Shown in pieces: positions 44,401 through 57,597 of a stretch of DNA of 64,000 bases (position 1 is the first letter of the stretch; every line of letters starts with the position of its first letter). The notes beneath the pieces were generated by a model. It saw only the letters and a list, made by a program, of their open reading frames with translations. It did not search any database and had not been told where the DNA came from. The DNA comes from Rotaria sordida. Lineage: Eukaryota > Rotifera > Eurotatoria > Philodinida > Philodinidae. Location of the stretch: contig CAJNOL010000672.1 in the NCBI GenBank assembly GCA_905250125.1, positions 48,446-112,445 on the forward strand, given 5' to 3'. A program made the translations under genes and the position numbers.

Positions 44401-45881
44401 AGGCTGAAACTTTTATAAAAATCGGAGATCACTGTTGCATGGCGTGGTTTGCACCATGGAAATATTCTTCTCTTAAATATTGAAAAACATGATTTTTCAT
44501 TTCTTTTTTGTTTCGTATTTTGTCGAATGAAAGAAGAAACAGCTCATATCTAGTGTACGTTGTAGAGCAATCGATTCTCTACAGAACACTGTATATAGTT
44601 ATGCTCACAAATTTCATTTTTCGAACATTTTATTGGTTCTAAGATGTTCACCCTACTTCAGAAGGTAGTTCTTGACATATAATAATACACCGCTCGAAAC
44701 ATTTAAAAAACTATAGTGCATTGTAGCTAAGACCATGTACCATCAGAATATATATATATATATAGATAGTCAAGACTTTATACGTACAATTCGTAAAACT
44801 TTTTGTATCGAATTATTTTTGACTGTAATCTAATTTTCGCAGCTTCATATCCAATCATGGTCATTTAGATCAACAAGGTCTACAAACTCTGAAAGTTTTC
44901 TTTGATTCAAAAATATTTGACGTAACGTGGTAGAGATACCATGGAGAATTTCATAAATGAAAGTAATCATTCCAATTTTATTTTGTAAGTTTGGTTTCAA
45001 TAAAGATCATAAAACCATTGATAGGTTCGTGTGTGATAGAGTACATTAACACGAGCAATTGAACGACAATGAAATCGAGTTTTTCATTATCACTCAATAC
45101 CATTCTGATTCTTTATGAGCATTGATAAAATTCTACAAGCAGAGAAATCCAAGTTTTTTCATAGTTCAGTGTATTAGTAATTATGGAAATGAGAAAGTGA
45201 CAAGAAATTAACGAAGAAACAAGCATGATATCATATGACCATCCTAGTCTAATTCTGTATATTTTTGTCAGGATGAATATGATAATTTGAAAGTTTAGAT
45301 TATTTCTTATGTTTCCATATTTTGAACTACAATGAAATTTGGATTCTTTTTCAATTACTGCTAATGCAGCGGCTTATGTACCTTTGAATGTGGATATCAA
45401 TAGTCTGGAATATATGTTTTCTTTTTATTCCATCTTCGACGTCGATCATGGTAGCTCTTATTTGGTACAGTGACCTTTGTTAACAAATAAGGTCAAAAAA
45501 ACAGCTATGTTGATGTTAAAAAATGATTATTTAAAATTGATAAGATATTGAAAAGATCTTTAAAGAAAATTGATTATATAAATTACAAGAAAAATCATCG
45601 TTTAATCCTTATCATGTATGCAATTTAATTGTTTATAGATAAGTTGATTTTATTAGTTTTATATTAAAAAAAATTCTAATAAATTTTGTTGCTTATATTA
45701 TTTTATAAATCATAATATTAATCAATTTCAGAAAGATTAAAAAACAAAATGAAAAATATATTTTTACAGATATAAATTGGCTATTATCAAAATACCAATA
45801 TAAATATCTTATAAACAAAAGTTTTTGAAAGATTATGTAACATTATGTTGCGAAAATAAGAAAAATTTTCATTTAAAAAAA
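41433..45881. other. Intergenic spacer with one recognisable transposon remnant
   Basis: 4.4 kb upstream of the membrane coiled-coil gene and downstream of the F-box gene. Apart from the mariner 3' remnant at 43083-43422 nothing was identified. A plus-strand ORF at 44169-44483 and possible mini-exons at 42220-42530 have no recognisable domain. Confidence 0.5.
43083..43422 (-). mobile_element. Mariner transposase C-terminal remnant with one end
   Basis: The minus-strand frame gives DSPSPDRTLLDFLYLGHLKT then DDLQNSIKKR and CIEIKDNTFKQYL. The first part matches the SPDLxPxDFxLWGxLK block that carries the last catalytic Asp of mariner transposases, and the tail matches their C-terminus. Beyond the stop, at 43083-43105, GTCTCAAAAGTCATGTCAACT looks like the inner part of a mariner inverted end. 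The N-terminal two thirds are missing, so this is a dead fragment. Confidence 0.75.
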
Positions 45882-47289
45882 TCATCCAAATAAATCGCCC
45901 ATATCTTGTGGGAGAATAGTATGTGTAGGACTATCAATAAGTAGAAGTTTACTTGCACCAGGTTCTTTCAAATGAGGATGTAATTGATAAATTTCTTCAA
46001 TTGTATCTTCATGTAGTGCAACATCAATATAAAGTGTACGTAAATGAACACATCTATATGCTAAATAAATTACAGCTTGATTAAATGCTGTTGTTCGTGT
46101 CATTGCAGCCCATTGACCAGATGTACAAATATGAACATGTTCTAAAGTATCACTAAAACTATTTGCTGCTAAACAAAGTTCGTCAGCAACTGGTATTGGT
46201 GTATTAATAACCAATGTGTGTACCTAGAAAGAAAAAAAAAACAATTCGTGTTTATTTTCGATAGAATAAACATACTGGTAATTGTAAATTAGCATTCATA
46301 TAAGCTCGAATACGATTAAGTGGTGTTGTTAAACCAAAATTTAATGTCATTTTTAAATCAGGATATTTTTCATGTAACATTTGCCATAATTTTGTATCGA
46401 TTTCATCTGAAAATTTTTCTTCTCTTCTTATTCTTATACCTAAATGGTTAAGTGGTGATTTTCGAATTAGTTGTTGATCATCAGCTTTTTCAACAAGCAA
46501 TAGAATAAACTCATCTGATAATGATACCATATCAATCCATAAATCTTCAAGTTCTTTAAGTGTATCAATTATTTGTAAAATACAAAATGGTGTTAAAATA
46601 CAAACTAATGATTGATCTTGTAAATTTAATTTACGTAAATATGGATTATTTTTAGTTAATGTTAAAATTGTATCATCATCTAATGATATTGTAAGACCGG
46701 ATAAATCACATGAAATAAGAGATTCTCGACGATTTTTGGAAGCATCATATTGAAAAAATGTTCGTAATGCTTGAATTATATTTTGAGATTTCATTAATAA
46801 TGGATTATGACTAATAAAACGTAAACGAAATGAATGAATTTGTCGACCTTCGGAACATTGTTCTGGTCCAAAAAGTGTTAAAAGTTGACAAAGAACATAA
46901 CGACACGAAACATCATGTTGTTCAACATCAATATATAAATTTTTAACATCTTTATGAAACCGTTTTAAATATTGTTGAATATAACCATATGGTCTTGGAT
47001 CAGTATTTGTCATATATTTTGGTTGATCTCGAGTTTGCCGTACCCACCGTGGTAAAACACGACCAACTCGGTTTGGAATTGGATTAATTGGTTCTTCAAC
47101 AAATGCATGTAATTGTATAACACAAGTAAATGCAAGACTAGGAGAATTTCTTAGAATATTATACCATAATTTACATGTTTCTTCTAAAACAGCTCGTTCA
47201 TCGATTGATAAATAAGAAAATATTTGAACTAAGGCAAGTTCAGGAAGGTCATTTATAGGACAATGTTCTATCTCATCTGATGATGCCAT
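45882..47289 (-). CDS. F-box protein with LRR-like C-terminal region (FBXO33/FBXO39 type)
   Basis: Two exons (46276-47289, 45882-46223) give 451 codons plus stop. The F-box is at about residues 10-50 (LPELALVQIFSYLSIDERAV, then CKLWYNIL), which in the family binds SKP1 of an SCF ubiquitin ligase. After it come irregular leucine-rich segments (LRKLNLQDQSLV, LKELEDLWIDMVSLSDEFI, LEHVHICTSGQ, CVHLRTLYIDVALHEDTI) that would select substrates. Length and arrangement resemble FBXO33/FBXO39, but orthology is not established. The 52 bp intron is in phase 0. No polyadenylation signal or promoter element was singled out. Confidence 0.85.
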
Positions 47290-48932
47290 ATTCTGTAACG
47301 ATGCTTCTATTTTCTGCTTCTAGAAAGAGGAATATATTTATATATGTAGGAATACATACGCATAAGAACGGGAAAATAGCTTATAGAATATAATGTTCTT
47401 TCTCAATGCAATATTATTAATATGGTGAAACAGAGAATAGAATGAAAGACATGTGGTTATGAATCATCTATCGTTAGTACATAAAACACATTGCCTTATT
47501 AGGAGTGAGTGTGTGTTTCGAAATCACCTTTTTTGGTAAGAAAAATATTTACGAAAAATTGCCTGTTGTAACAAGTCGAAAAAAGGACACGGCTTTATTT
47601 TTTTTTCATTTTATTTTTTTCAATCTTATACGACATTTCGATATCAAGTAAAAAACAGCAGTGACGGAGATTCGAGTCATTAATTCATTCATGAGAATTT
47701 GGATTTTTACTAGAAAATAAATTGTTTATTTGAAACTTTTGTCATTGTTATTATAGAATTATAATATTAGTAAGAAACATTTCTTGTTGGAGATCTCGTG
47801 TGCAAGTGCCTTGAAACAATATTAATTTATTCTAAATTTCGTCAACATCTTGTAAGTCGAGAAAGTTCTTTTATTACTAATGAGTAAGCCATAATGAATC
47901 ATGCTAAATATAAATACAATTTTTCTCTCATTTATATTCATACAAAATATTCATTTATATACCAAAAGATAGAGAATTTTAAGCTTTACAAAACTACGAA
48001 CTTCTCTGTTAATGAAGTATTGAAGGATTGAGAGTCTCTTGAAAATATCCTTCATAATGATTTTGGGAAGATTTTTTACACAATGAAGTTTTTTTTTTTG
48101 AGTTAAAGTTCAATTGCAAAGTTCTTATTTGGACATCATAGAAAAAAATGCAGAATTTCGTTCTCTACAAGACTACACAGCTGATGTAGTGCAATGCGAC
48201 ATGTTTTCACCAAAAATCACGATAAACCCAACAAGTTCCAAAGTGAACGTAAAATTTTGTTTTTGTTTGCTATTTATGGTGGCTGAAATTTTTACATGAA
48301 GTTATCATTTAAAGTTTTGAAATATAGCCAAAAAAGATAGATAATCTCATTCAGAGTATTTTCGTTTTGTTTGTTTTAGAAACCTAGTGAATTTCTCGGT
48401 AGCAATGTCAGACTTTTTTTTTTCGTTTGTTTTTAGTTTTGTGATAGAGATATACAGTGTACTTCAGTGCGTTGATTGATTCAAAATTAAAAACAAATTT
48501 CTTTGTGATTGTGAAGTACACAGTTTTGCAGAGCTTGAAATTCTCCATCTTTTGTTATATAAGTGAATATTTTTGTATGAATAGTGCATGATACCTACCG
48601 GAAAAGCCGTCGAACTTCAACAGAAACCTGCAATTGTTTCGACAGACGCAGAAGGCGACCCATGGCTGCCGGTAGTCATGTGTCTGTAGAACTCTAAACC
48701 TCACTAATTACAGAAAAGACAGAATAGTATATGATTGAAAAACTGCATTTAAAATTAGTCCGATTTATTATAGTACATCCATTAGTAATATGAATGAAAT
48801 TTATCAAATGAAAAATTTCGTTTTCATTCTTTTTAATCATTTTATTTCTAAAAGAAAACACATCGTTCAACATAATATCATCATATGTTCTGAATAAAAT
48901 TTCTGCATAAATAAATCTAAAAGAAACGTAAA
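47290..48932. other. Intergenic spacer
   Basis: Upstream of the F-box gene and downstream of the 14-3-3-like gene. A small hairpin is formed by ACAGTGTACTTCA near 48457 and its complement near 48511. A locally GC-richer block lies at 48595-48680 (CTACCGGAAAAGCCGTCG). No gene recognised. Confidence 0.5.
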
Positions 48933-49681
48933 TTAACATTGAATTTTTTCTAATTCTACTCGATATGATTCCATTTGAAGAAATAATGGATCATCAGGTG
49001 ATGAAATAAAAGATTTCATTTCTTGTATAGCATCGATTAATTCTGAATATGTATAACGATTACATATTCCATTGGATAATTGTACTTCACAAGCACATTT
49101 ACGAAGTTGAATTAATACTCGTTCAGGTTCATTAATTGGCAATGTTAAACGAGACCGTTCGACACCTAAAATTTGTTGTTTTTTTTCTAGATAATAAATA
49201 TTGACAACAAAAAAAAAAAAATTTTTACTAATTTACCTTCAGTATATGAACGTAAAGCTGATTGAAGAATAATTTGTTTCGTAGCTGGTCTTGCAATAGA
49301 AGAATTAAAAAAAAGAAAATCAGCACGTTGTCTTAATGTCATAACAATATCTAAATCTTTATTTGATTTTGATGCAAGAAAATAATTATCAATTAATTGT
49401 ATTATATCATTACATAAATAATCAATTTCATTTTCAATTATTTCTAAATAATCAAAATCAATTTTTTTATTTAATTCAATTGATGTTAATTTCCAATAAG
49501 ATTTAAAATTATAATCAAGTATAAGTTTATTATATGCTGTATAAAGCATTTGACGATCAATTGGTGGAATATCACCATAATTTTTGAGATAATTTTTATA
49601 GATTAATATTACTTCATTATAACGTTTAGCACATGTAGCAAGACCAGCTTGTTCACGTAATTCAATTAAATTATCAACCAT
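48933..49681 (-). CDS. Divergent 14-3-3-like protein lacking key phosphopeptide-binding residues
   Basis: Two exons (49237-49681, 48933-49165) give 225 codons plus stop; normal 14-3-3 proteins have about 245. The helical plan is clear. Helix 1 has LATCAKRYNEV (family LAxxAERYDDM). Helix 3 has LYTAYNKLI and SYWKLTSIE (family [23 protein letters not shown]). Helix 4 has IENEIDYLCNDIIQLIDNYF (family IExELxxICNDVLxLLDKYL). The C-terminal helices are weak. In the family a Lys, two Arg and an Arg-Tyr pair hold the phosphate. Here the AYKN Lys is displaced (AYNK), the GARRSSWR arginines are replaced (YNFKSYWK), and DYFRY is DFLFF. It probably cannot bind phosphoserine ligands in the usual way. Dimer-interface residues of helix 1 seem partly kept. 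Family fairly sure, function unknown. Confidence 0.8.
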
Positions 49682-51123
49682 CTTAAATAGAAAAAAAATC
49701 TATTTTCTGAATTTAATTGTACATAAAATATTCAAGAGCAATTATCAATCTCCAGTTTTTATATATAGTATTGAACAAAAGTCTTCCTGCCGTATCTTGA
49801 CTACTATACATACTGGCGGCCTGAAAATTTGTATGCACATACTGCATTAAGAATTAGGGTCAGAAGCACGAAGTCGCCTCCCGATTGTTTAAATACAACG
49901 AGAATTATGATGAAGGATGCCTATCTTTGACTTCAAACTTTTAGCCTGAAAAAAGATTGTCTACTGAATTTTTTGTTACTTGTTATTAAGTACATGACTA
50001 ATTCTTGATATTTTAGCATGCAAGTAGAGTCCAGTCTATGTTCTTATTTTAGTTAAAAGATCAGGTTATTTAATCGAAGATGATTGTCCATGCATGGATC
50101 TGAGTCCTGTGTATTCGAATGGTATTTTCATTTAGTGGAAGATTCTTTCATGAAACTTGCAGGTAATAATGCTCAATTACAGACAAAGCTTATGTAAAAG
50201 TTTCAGTTCGAGGAGGATGAGGGACTTCTATCCACTGCTGTAGAAGTGCATCAATCAATGCTACAGTTAATTGATGATGCAATGAGAGATAATTGATAGT
50301 TTTCAGCACGTATATTCAAAGTGATCTTTTAGAAAACGTTTATATCAAATTTTGAGTTTAAAAATCAAATTGTTGAATTTTATAAAAACCGACTTCTTGG
50401 ATGAGTTCATTATCAAGATATCAGTATGTTTTCGAAGAGGTCTAGCGTGTATCTTGATAAAAAGGTTTTATTCATGTTCAATTAGTAGTTGATATCTGTC
50501 TTCATTTTTAAAATAATATCAAATGATTAGATCAACACGAAGGAAATCTTCTGTTTTTTAATGATACTTTGTTACAAATGATATTTTTTCAAATTTCGAA
50601 TAAGTAACTTCGTATGGGTATAAAAGAGAAACGTCAACATAATCAAAATTTTCTATGTTAATTCAACTCATATATATGACAGTTCATAATACAATCCTCT
50701 AGAAATGTTCAATGTTTTTACAAATCGGAAAGATTTTATTTTTCAAAGCATTATTTTCCAAATTGTCTATTGAAAACTACTCATTATTTAATCGTTTAGA
50801 TCTTTTGAATAGATTGATACATCATAGTATCCTATTTAGAATACTGATAACTGCTTTCATTCTTGAGCTATGTACTAAACAATCAAAAATATTCGATTTT
50901 TTTAATGAATAGTAATAAATGAAGGAGTATGTTTCCCAAAACATCGAAGAATATTTCATTAATAAATTGGACATTTAGCAATTGAATTGATTTATCATCT
51001 AGTAAATTTTTCTTTCTGACAATTCTTTATTTGATTCATCTAAAAATTAAAAAAAAAGACACATAAACGAAACAAAAGATAAAATAGATCTCGACTGTTC
51101 GTTATTTATTTTTATTATTGTTA
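49682..51123. other. Intergenic spacer
   Basis: Between the 14-3-3-like gene (its promoter side) and the 3' end of the chitinase gene. AT-rich, short ORFs only, nothing identified. Confidence 0.5.
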
Positions 51124-53296
51124 TTATTTAAATAAATTTAGTAGCACCAGGTAAAAAAGAAAGAAAAAATCTAAAATAGAAAATAAAGAAATCATTTTTA
51201 ATTATATAAAATATCATATTATTGTTAATCTTACTTTGTTTTATCATTGTCGTTTTCGAACGGAGATGTTCGATTATAATTGTTGTATTATCATCCGGAC
51301 ATTTTTTATTATTATTAATAAGATGATCAGGTAAAATAAGTAATTCACGTTTTGCTGCATTAAATATTGGAAATGGTCCTTCATGACAAACTTCACCTGT
51401 TTTATCATCAAGATCTAATGACCAAATAATCACACCACCATAACCATGTTCTTTTAAGAATTGCATCTAGTTGTTTATTTTTTAAAAGAAAATTCATTCA
51501 TAGTGATTAATAAATTTATTTATTTTTACTTTAAGTGTAACACTTCGAATATTATCAAAACCAATCCATAATGATTTACTTGATACATATGGAACACTCA
51601 TTTGTCGATGCCAAAATACACGATTATTTGGATTATTTTGAATTAATTCACAAATCTATTTATTTAAAAATTAATATATGTTCATTTTATAAAAATAAGT
51701 GCAAAAAATTTACTTCATAATAAGCAAGAACACCTGCTTCTCGTGTATATCTTCCGGCTTCAGCAGCACTTGCTTTTACTCCAATTGATGATTTTTTCTT
51801 TGTTTGTGGTTTACCATTACTCATACCTGTCTCTCCATATAATGAAAAAGCTCGTCCTAAATGAATTATTCATCGTACGAAATATATAAATGTAGAAGAA
51901 AAAAAAGATAAACCATAAGCTGAAAGACCAATATTAAGTTTTTCTTTTGGACAACCTTGTTCAACCCATACATGCATAGAACTATTTATATTCCATTCAC
52001 GAAATTTTTTTCGTTCATTACGCATTCCATATAATGGACTATTATGTCCAGTTTTACCATCCCAACTACCATGATAATCATCTATATTAGCACAAAAAAA
52101 AAAAGATAATTTTCTTTTCCGAAACAAAAAAAAAGACTTTTTAATTCGATTACTCACAAGTCATAACTGATACAAAATCAAAATATCTTAAAATGAAAAA
52201 AGAAAATTATTAAACATTAGAAAATATCAAACGATATTCTTACTTGCAAACTTCTTCTACTTCATAACCAGCTTCGATTCGATGTCGTGCAGCAGCTATA
52301 ATAATATCAATTATAGATTTTATTCCTTTTTTTTTTTGTTTAAGAATTAAAGTACCTGTAGCACATGTCAATAATAATTTTTCTTGTCCTGTACGTTCAG
52401 CTTCTCGTTTGAATACTCGACTTAATTTCTATTTCAAATAAACATTTTCTTATAAATTTTCTATGAAAAATTTTTCTATTTACTTTCACCAATTTCGTAT
52501 ATCCAGTTTTAGAATGAGGTTCAGCACCTTGATCTTTTGCTCCAGGATATTCCTATTCGAATAGAACTCTTTTTGTTTTTTAATTAAATCAATTAATAAT
52601 ACATATTCATTTACCCAATCTAAATCTAATCCATCAAATTTATTATCACGTAAAAATTTCACACTATTCTTGACAAAAGTTTTACTGTATTAAATAAATA
52701 AACAAATTCTATAAATTCTTTCTTTATCTATGTAGAAAAAAGCATAACACTTACATATTTGCAGCATTTTTTGATACTTCATTGAAACCACGAGATGCAT
52801 GTGTCCATCCTCCAACACTCAGAAGTACACGTAAATCAGGATTGATTTCTTTTAATTTTAATACACGTTCATACATGCCTTTAGAATTTGCTGTCCATCC
52901 TTTTAAATCATCTTCTTCATATGGTGCTAGTATTAAGCTTTCAAGTACTTTAGCAAAAGCAAAATTAATATGTGTACATAAAAATGGATCTATATCTTCG
53001 GGAGTTAAACGACTGATATTATCATATCGTTTAGCTGCCCAATTAGCAAAATAACAACTAATTTTAAAATAATATAATTATATCTAATCAATGAAATAAA
53101 TAGTTTTGTTTTTTAAAATCTACTTACACACGTCGATAGACAAATGTCGATTCACTTGATGTATCATTTTGACAATCAGCTCGAACTAAAAAAAAAAGCT
53201 AAAAATTTTCCAATAAATATTGTCTTATTTTTCAATACCTTGTCTAACTGTTAACCAAATAATCATCATAAGAGAAGTCAAAATATTTGTCGTCAT
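51124..53296 (-). CDS. Secreted GH18 chitinase (acidic-chitinase/chitotriosidase type)
   Basis: Thirteen exons: 53239-53296, 53128-53185, 52755-53057, 52615-52684, 52484-52552, 52356-52428, 52244-52295, 52158-52186, 52081-51914, 51856-51714, 51655-51530, 51466-51235, 51170-51124; 475 codons plus stop. It would hydrolyse beta-1,4 links of chitin. The signal peptide is MTTNILTSLMMIIWLTVRQ. The fold starts CYFANWAAKRYDNI. LLSVGGWTHASRGFNEV is the second conserved strand. The catalytic DxxDxDxE motif is complete (FDGLDLDW at the end of exon 4, then E as the first codon of exon 5). VMTYDYHGSWDG and GVIIWSLDLDD are the later barrel strands. No chitin-binding domain follows. Instead the last exon adds NFFFLFYLVLLNLFK, a hydrophobic tail that could be a GPI signal or membrane anchor. 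Substrate is inferred from the family. Confidence 0.92.
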
Positions 53297-56050
53297 TGTA
53301 CATGAATGAATAATAACAACTAAGTCTTTGCTTGTTAATGCTTATCGTTCGTTTGTTTGAAGTTAAATGAAACCCGGTCTAATCTCTTTCTTTCTCGCTT
53401 TGTTTATATACAATACGAGTGTGATGTTTGCAAACAAACGATTCATATGATCTAAATTGACAAAAGAGAAAATAGATCGAAAATGTTTCAATATTTGAAT
53501 TTATTTATTTTATCTTTTCATCAACGATGTGTAACATCAAAAAATAAATCAATGGCATGATATCACTTGTCCAATACCGGAAAATCTTGGTACACATACA
53601 TGTACAAAGATCTAAGTGGCACCATTTTAATACATTATATCTTTTTGTGATCTAATCAAGTGATTCGGAAGGATCAATTGACTATGTTTTCCATTAAACT
53701 GATAACCACAACGATGACAATTCAACGGTATTTTTCTTTTTTGTCAAAATACTGTTATTCCACTGAAATTTGCTAATGATTTTATTTGTGCTTATTTATG
53801 TTTTTGACATTAGATATTCAAATATTTCAAAGTTGAAGAGTACATTTGTGAAGCAGTATAAAAAAGCAAGTGAACTCGCCTCTTAGTTGAGAGCAACGAA
53901 CTCTTCTTCAGTAAACATCGGTTTTTAAAACAAAAATTGTAGTCCAATTGATTTTCAATTGTCTATTGCTGCACGTGCCTCAAAATAATTTAACTTGTAA
54001 ACGGCCTATGACTTAAAAATTCCTGAATACGCCACTAAATTAAACAAGCTAAAATCTACATTCATAAACAAATAATTTAATACGAAGTGATTCGACAAGG
54101 ATCATATACTTTACATCAATAAAAGTTGATGAAAAAAGAACTGAAATGAGTCAGATTATCAATACTGGTAATAACGATATTTGGCTTATTTGATGAAAAC
54201 AATTGAGCAATATATTGTCATTCTAAGTATATCTTATACCACGAAGTAATATATATTCATTTCAACGTATTCAAAATATGTTTTAAAACTTAATTTCAAC
54301 GTTTTATAATTCAATTAAATCTTCTAGTAAAGATAAAACTATAGTCTTTTTATCTGAATGAACTGTGTAATAGCAGAGAAAATAACAGAATTGGCGAATA
54401 TTTCGAATGTTGCACACACAATAATGTAATTGACGCTATTTCCATCGAAACAAGCGTTTGCTAATGCAGTTTTCATGCAATCTAATACCACTAATTCAAT
54501 TAGAAACGTAATAGCTGTTCATTTGAGTCCAAATAAAAATTGTGTTACTTTACCCAAAATCTTGGTGCCTGGTTTATCGTACATTTATGTTAAATTGATA
54601 TGATAAAAGTTGTTCCAACACTTTTCTAAAAAGAACCATTTGATCATAGACTAAATCAAAAACTAAATAAGGTTGACATAACCTTCTCCTTTAAAACTAC
54701 TTACTCAATAGAATAGAAAAGAGATTGATCAGAGAATCATTTTTAAGAAAAGATACGTACGTTAAAAACTCGGTATTAAAACTGAATCAATAGCAATTTT
54801 GATTGAATTTCTTCTTATACAGCTATCAAAACAAAATCATTATCAGAGAACGATGATATTACATTAGATATAAAATGTATCCATTGTCAATGTCTTCAAA
54901 CAGATCCAACAAAGTGTCTTCGATGAAACACTACGTCAAAATTTAATAATGAAATAATATCGGGACTAATCATTACATAAGCTTAAGATTTATTTATATA
55001 TGGGGGTGAACAGTCAGTGGGACACCTCGATTTGTTTTCTTTCTATTATCATCTAAAAATCTAATCATGTTCGGGTCAAATTATCACCCTCATCGCCACA
55101 TAACTAAATCTAGAATATTAGCTTCTGATTACTGTCATATATGAAATTTTTCATCCCCAGAAAAAAACTATAGGACACGATTTCGGGAACTGAATAATTT
55201 CATATACGATAACTATCAGGAGCTAATATATTAAATTTAGTTGTGTGGTGATGAGGGTGATAATTTGATCCGAAAATGATTATATGTTTAACTGATAATA
55301 GAAAGAAAGCAAATTGGGGTATCCCACTGACTGTTAACGCCTATATATATATAAAACGTCAAGGAAGCAACAATATTTTTTCTGATCCTATGAAATGCAA
55401 ATGTACAATATATTCTGTCTTGGAAAAAAAATCTATCAAATCTTGAAAAAAATTTGATTAGATCAAATATTCTTCTCGCATTGTATCAAATTATGACACA
55501 AATCTATAATCACATTTCATTTCTACTTTTATTTTATTGTTATTTCTGTTATTACAATTTGAAAATTTTGATTTATCAAATTATATATTACAATATAACT
55601 TTTCATACTTTCTTTACTTTTTTAGTATTTATCGATCAATTATCATTCGATTTGATTTAATCCTCATTAGCAAGTACAATACAATCAATTGCGATTTCGA
55701 TAGATTCCACTAAGAGATAAGTTTCATTAAATCAAATGAAGAAAAGGAACGATCTGAACGAACAAATGGAATTTGTTCATGAGCCTTTACGCACTCAAAA
55801 TCATTACCAACGCCATCTGTGCATTATTGATAAATTTTTTTAAAATAGAATCTATTAATTGAATCAGATTATTGAATATTTGTTAAATAACAATTATTTC
55901 ATAGTCACACATTTTTGACAAGAAAACAAATGACTCATATTTCCTACTATTTGTACAACAACAACATGAAGTGTCTTTCAAAGCAAAAAGTAGTGGTAAT
56001 AATAATTAATCAAGCAAACTGTTCTATTTCTTTTTTGTTATTTTTGCAGA
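53297..56050. other. Intergenic region between divergent chitinase and TFIIS genes
   Basis: Promoters of both genes should be here. It contains the MITE at 55002-55341. No other coding or structured feature was recognised. Confidence 0.5.
55002..55341. mobile_element. MITE with TA-flanked inverted arms of about 155 bp
   Basis: Left end GGGGGTGAACAGTCAGTGGG and right end (complement GGCGTTAACAGTCAGTGGG) pair, and the arms continue with ATTATCACCCTCATC and similar blocks. Both outer edges abut TATATA, suggesting TA target duplication as in Tc1/mariner elements. No ORF. Confidence 0.85.
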
Positions 56051-56074
56051 GTAGTTACATCATTAATTGAAGAT

Positions 56075-57442
56075 ATGGTTGAAGAAGAAATTATAAAAAT
56101 TAATCGAAAATTACAAAAAATGATCGATAAACCTGACGTGGTTTGTTTGAATTTTTTTGGAATAAATCTATTTTTCTTTTATTTATTTAAAATATATTAG
56201 GATGAAAGTATTGCTCGAGATTTACTTGTTCGTTTACAAGCATCGCGTATAACACTTAGTACTCTGCATAAAACGGGTATTGGAAAGACCGTAAATAATT
56301 TACGACGACTAATTACTAATGAAGATTTATCAACTGTTGCTAAAAGTCTTCTAAAAAATTGGAAAAAACTTGTACCCGGTTAGTTTCTTATTTTCTTAAT
56401 AAATATAAATATATATATATATATATATTTTATTGTTGTTAATCCTAATTAGAAACTTCATCAGTATCAGCAAATAAAGATGATAGACAATCAACATCAA
56501 ACAGTAGTAATAATAGCCAAAATTCACAAGAAACAAATGTAACTAATGGAAAAAATAGTGATTCTGATAAACCTACAAAACAACAATCATTTATAAAATC
56601 TTCAACATCGAATAGTTATACTGCATTACACACTCAAGACGAATTTCGGTCAGAAAGTCAAATAATTCATAAATATTAAAATAAGATTTTTGTTTTTTAA
56701 ATTTCAGATTAAAATCACGTGATCTTTTAGCCGCTGCTCTTTCAATTTCTGAACTTCCTGAAGGATCTGATGATCCAGTAGAATTATCTGCTCGTATTGA
56801 AGATGGTAAAAAATAAAAATATTTTTATTATAAATAAAATCTCTCGATGCGTTTTTTTTTTGTTTAGCTATCTATAAAGAACTTAAAGATACAGGTGTTA
56901 AATATCGTAATCGTGTTCGTAGTCGTATTTCAAATTTAAAAGATGTAAAAAATCCAAATCTTCGTATAAATGTTCTTCTCGGTATAATTACACCCGAACG
57001 ATTCGCTGTACTTACAGCTGAAGTTTGTTTATCTTTTACTTTTCTTAAATTAAAACAAAAAAAAAAATTTTTAACAAACATCTTTCTAAAATAGGAAATG
57101 GCAAGTGATGCATTAAAACAAGAACGATCAAAATTAACAGATATGGCTATTAATGAATGTCAACTTGCTGTTGATGAAGGCACTGGTACTGATCTTATTC
57201 AATGCAAAAAGTAAAATTGATTGATTTTTTAAATAAAATTCAAAAGAATATTTTGAAATATTTTTTTCAGATGTAAACAAAATAATTGTGCGTATACAGA
57301 AGTTCAAACACGTAGTGCTGATGAACCCATGACTTTATTTATTCTTTGTAAAAGTTGTGGATATCGTTGGAAGGTAAAAAGAAAAATGAAAAAAGATAAT
57401 TTAATTAAAATATTTATTTTTCTTTATTCGTTTCAGATGTAG
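56075..57442 (+). CDS. TCEA1: Transcription elongation factor TFIIS
   Basis: Eight exons (56075-56140, 56201-56378, 56453-56648, 56708-56805, 56868-57022, 57095-57210, 57271-57373, 57437-57442) give 305 codons plus TAG, close to the usual 300. TFIIS rescues backtracked RNA polymerase II by provoking transcript cleavage. Domain I (LW) is at about residues 1-80 ([24 protein letters not shown]). A Ser/Asn/Gln linker follows. Domain II binds polymerase ([35 protein letters not shown]). Domain III is the zinc ribbon ([20 protein letters not shown], then CKSCGYRW) with all four Cys and the catalytic RSADEP loop. The last exon encodes only Met-stop. A TTTTTGCAG acceptor lies 25 bases before the ATG with open frame between, so the start could lie further upstream or the 5' end may be spliced to a leader. 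Confidence 0.95.
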
Positions 57443-57559
57443 ACCAACATAAATTTATCTACTTATCTTACATTCATTTTTTCCCGCCGTCGCGTCTTTT
57501 TTTTTTGTAATTAATAGAATTTTTCTGCTTAAATGCATTGCAGTCATTATCATCAAATT

Positions 57560-57597
57560 AAAACGTTGTTTTCTTTTTTTTTTTTTTGTTTTTTTAG
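57560..57597 (+). promoter_or_regulatory. Putative splice acceptor upstream of the SNAP start (possible spliced-leader site)
   Basis: A long T-rich run ends in TTTTTTTAG at 57597, 24 bases before the SNAP ATG and only about 155 bases after the TFIIS stop. Bdelloids are known to add a spliced leader to many mRNAs, so this may be a trans-splice acceptor. It could instead end a 5'-UTR intron. Confidence 0.45.

Noticed and set aside
44169-44483. 104-residue plus-strand ORF
   Set aside because: No recognisable domain, splice signals or start context; kept only as a remark.
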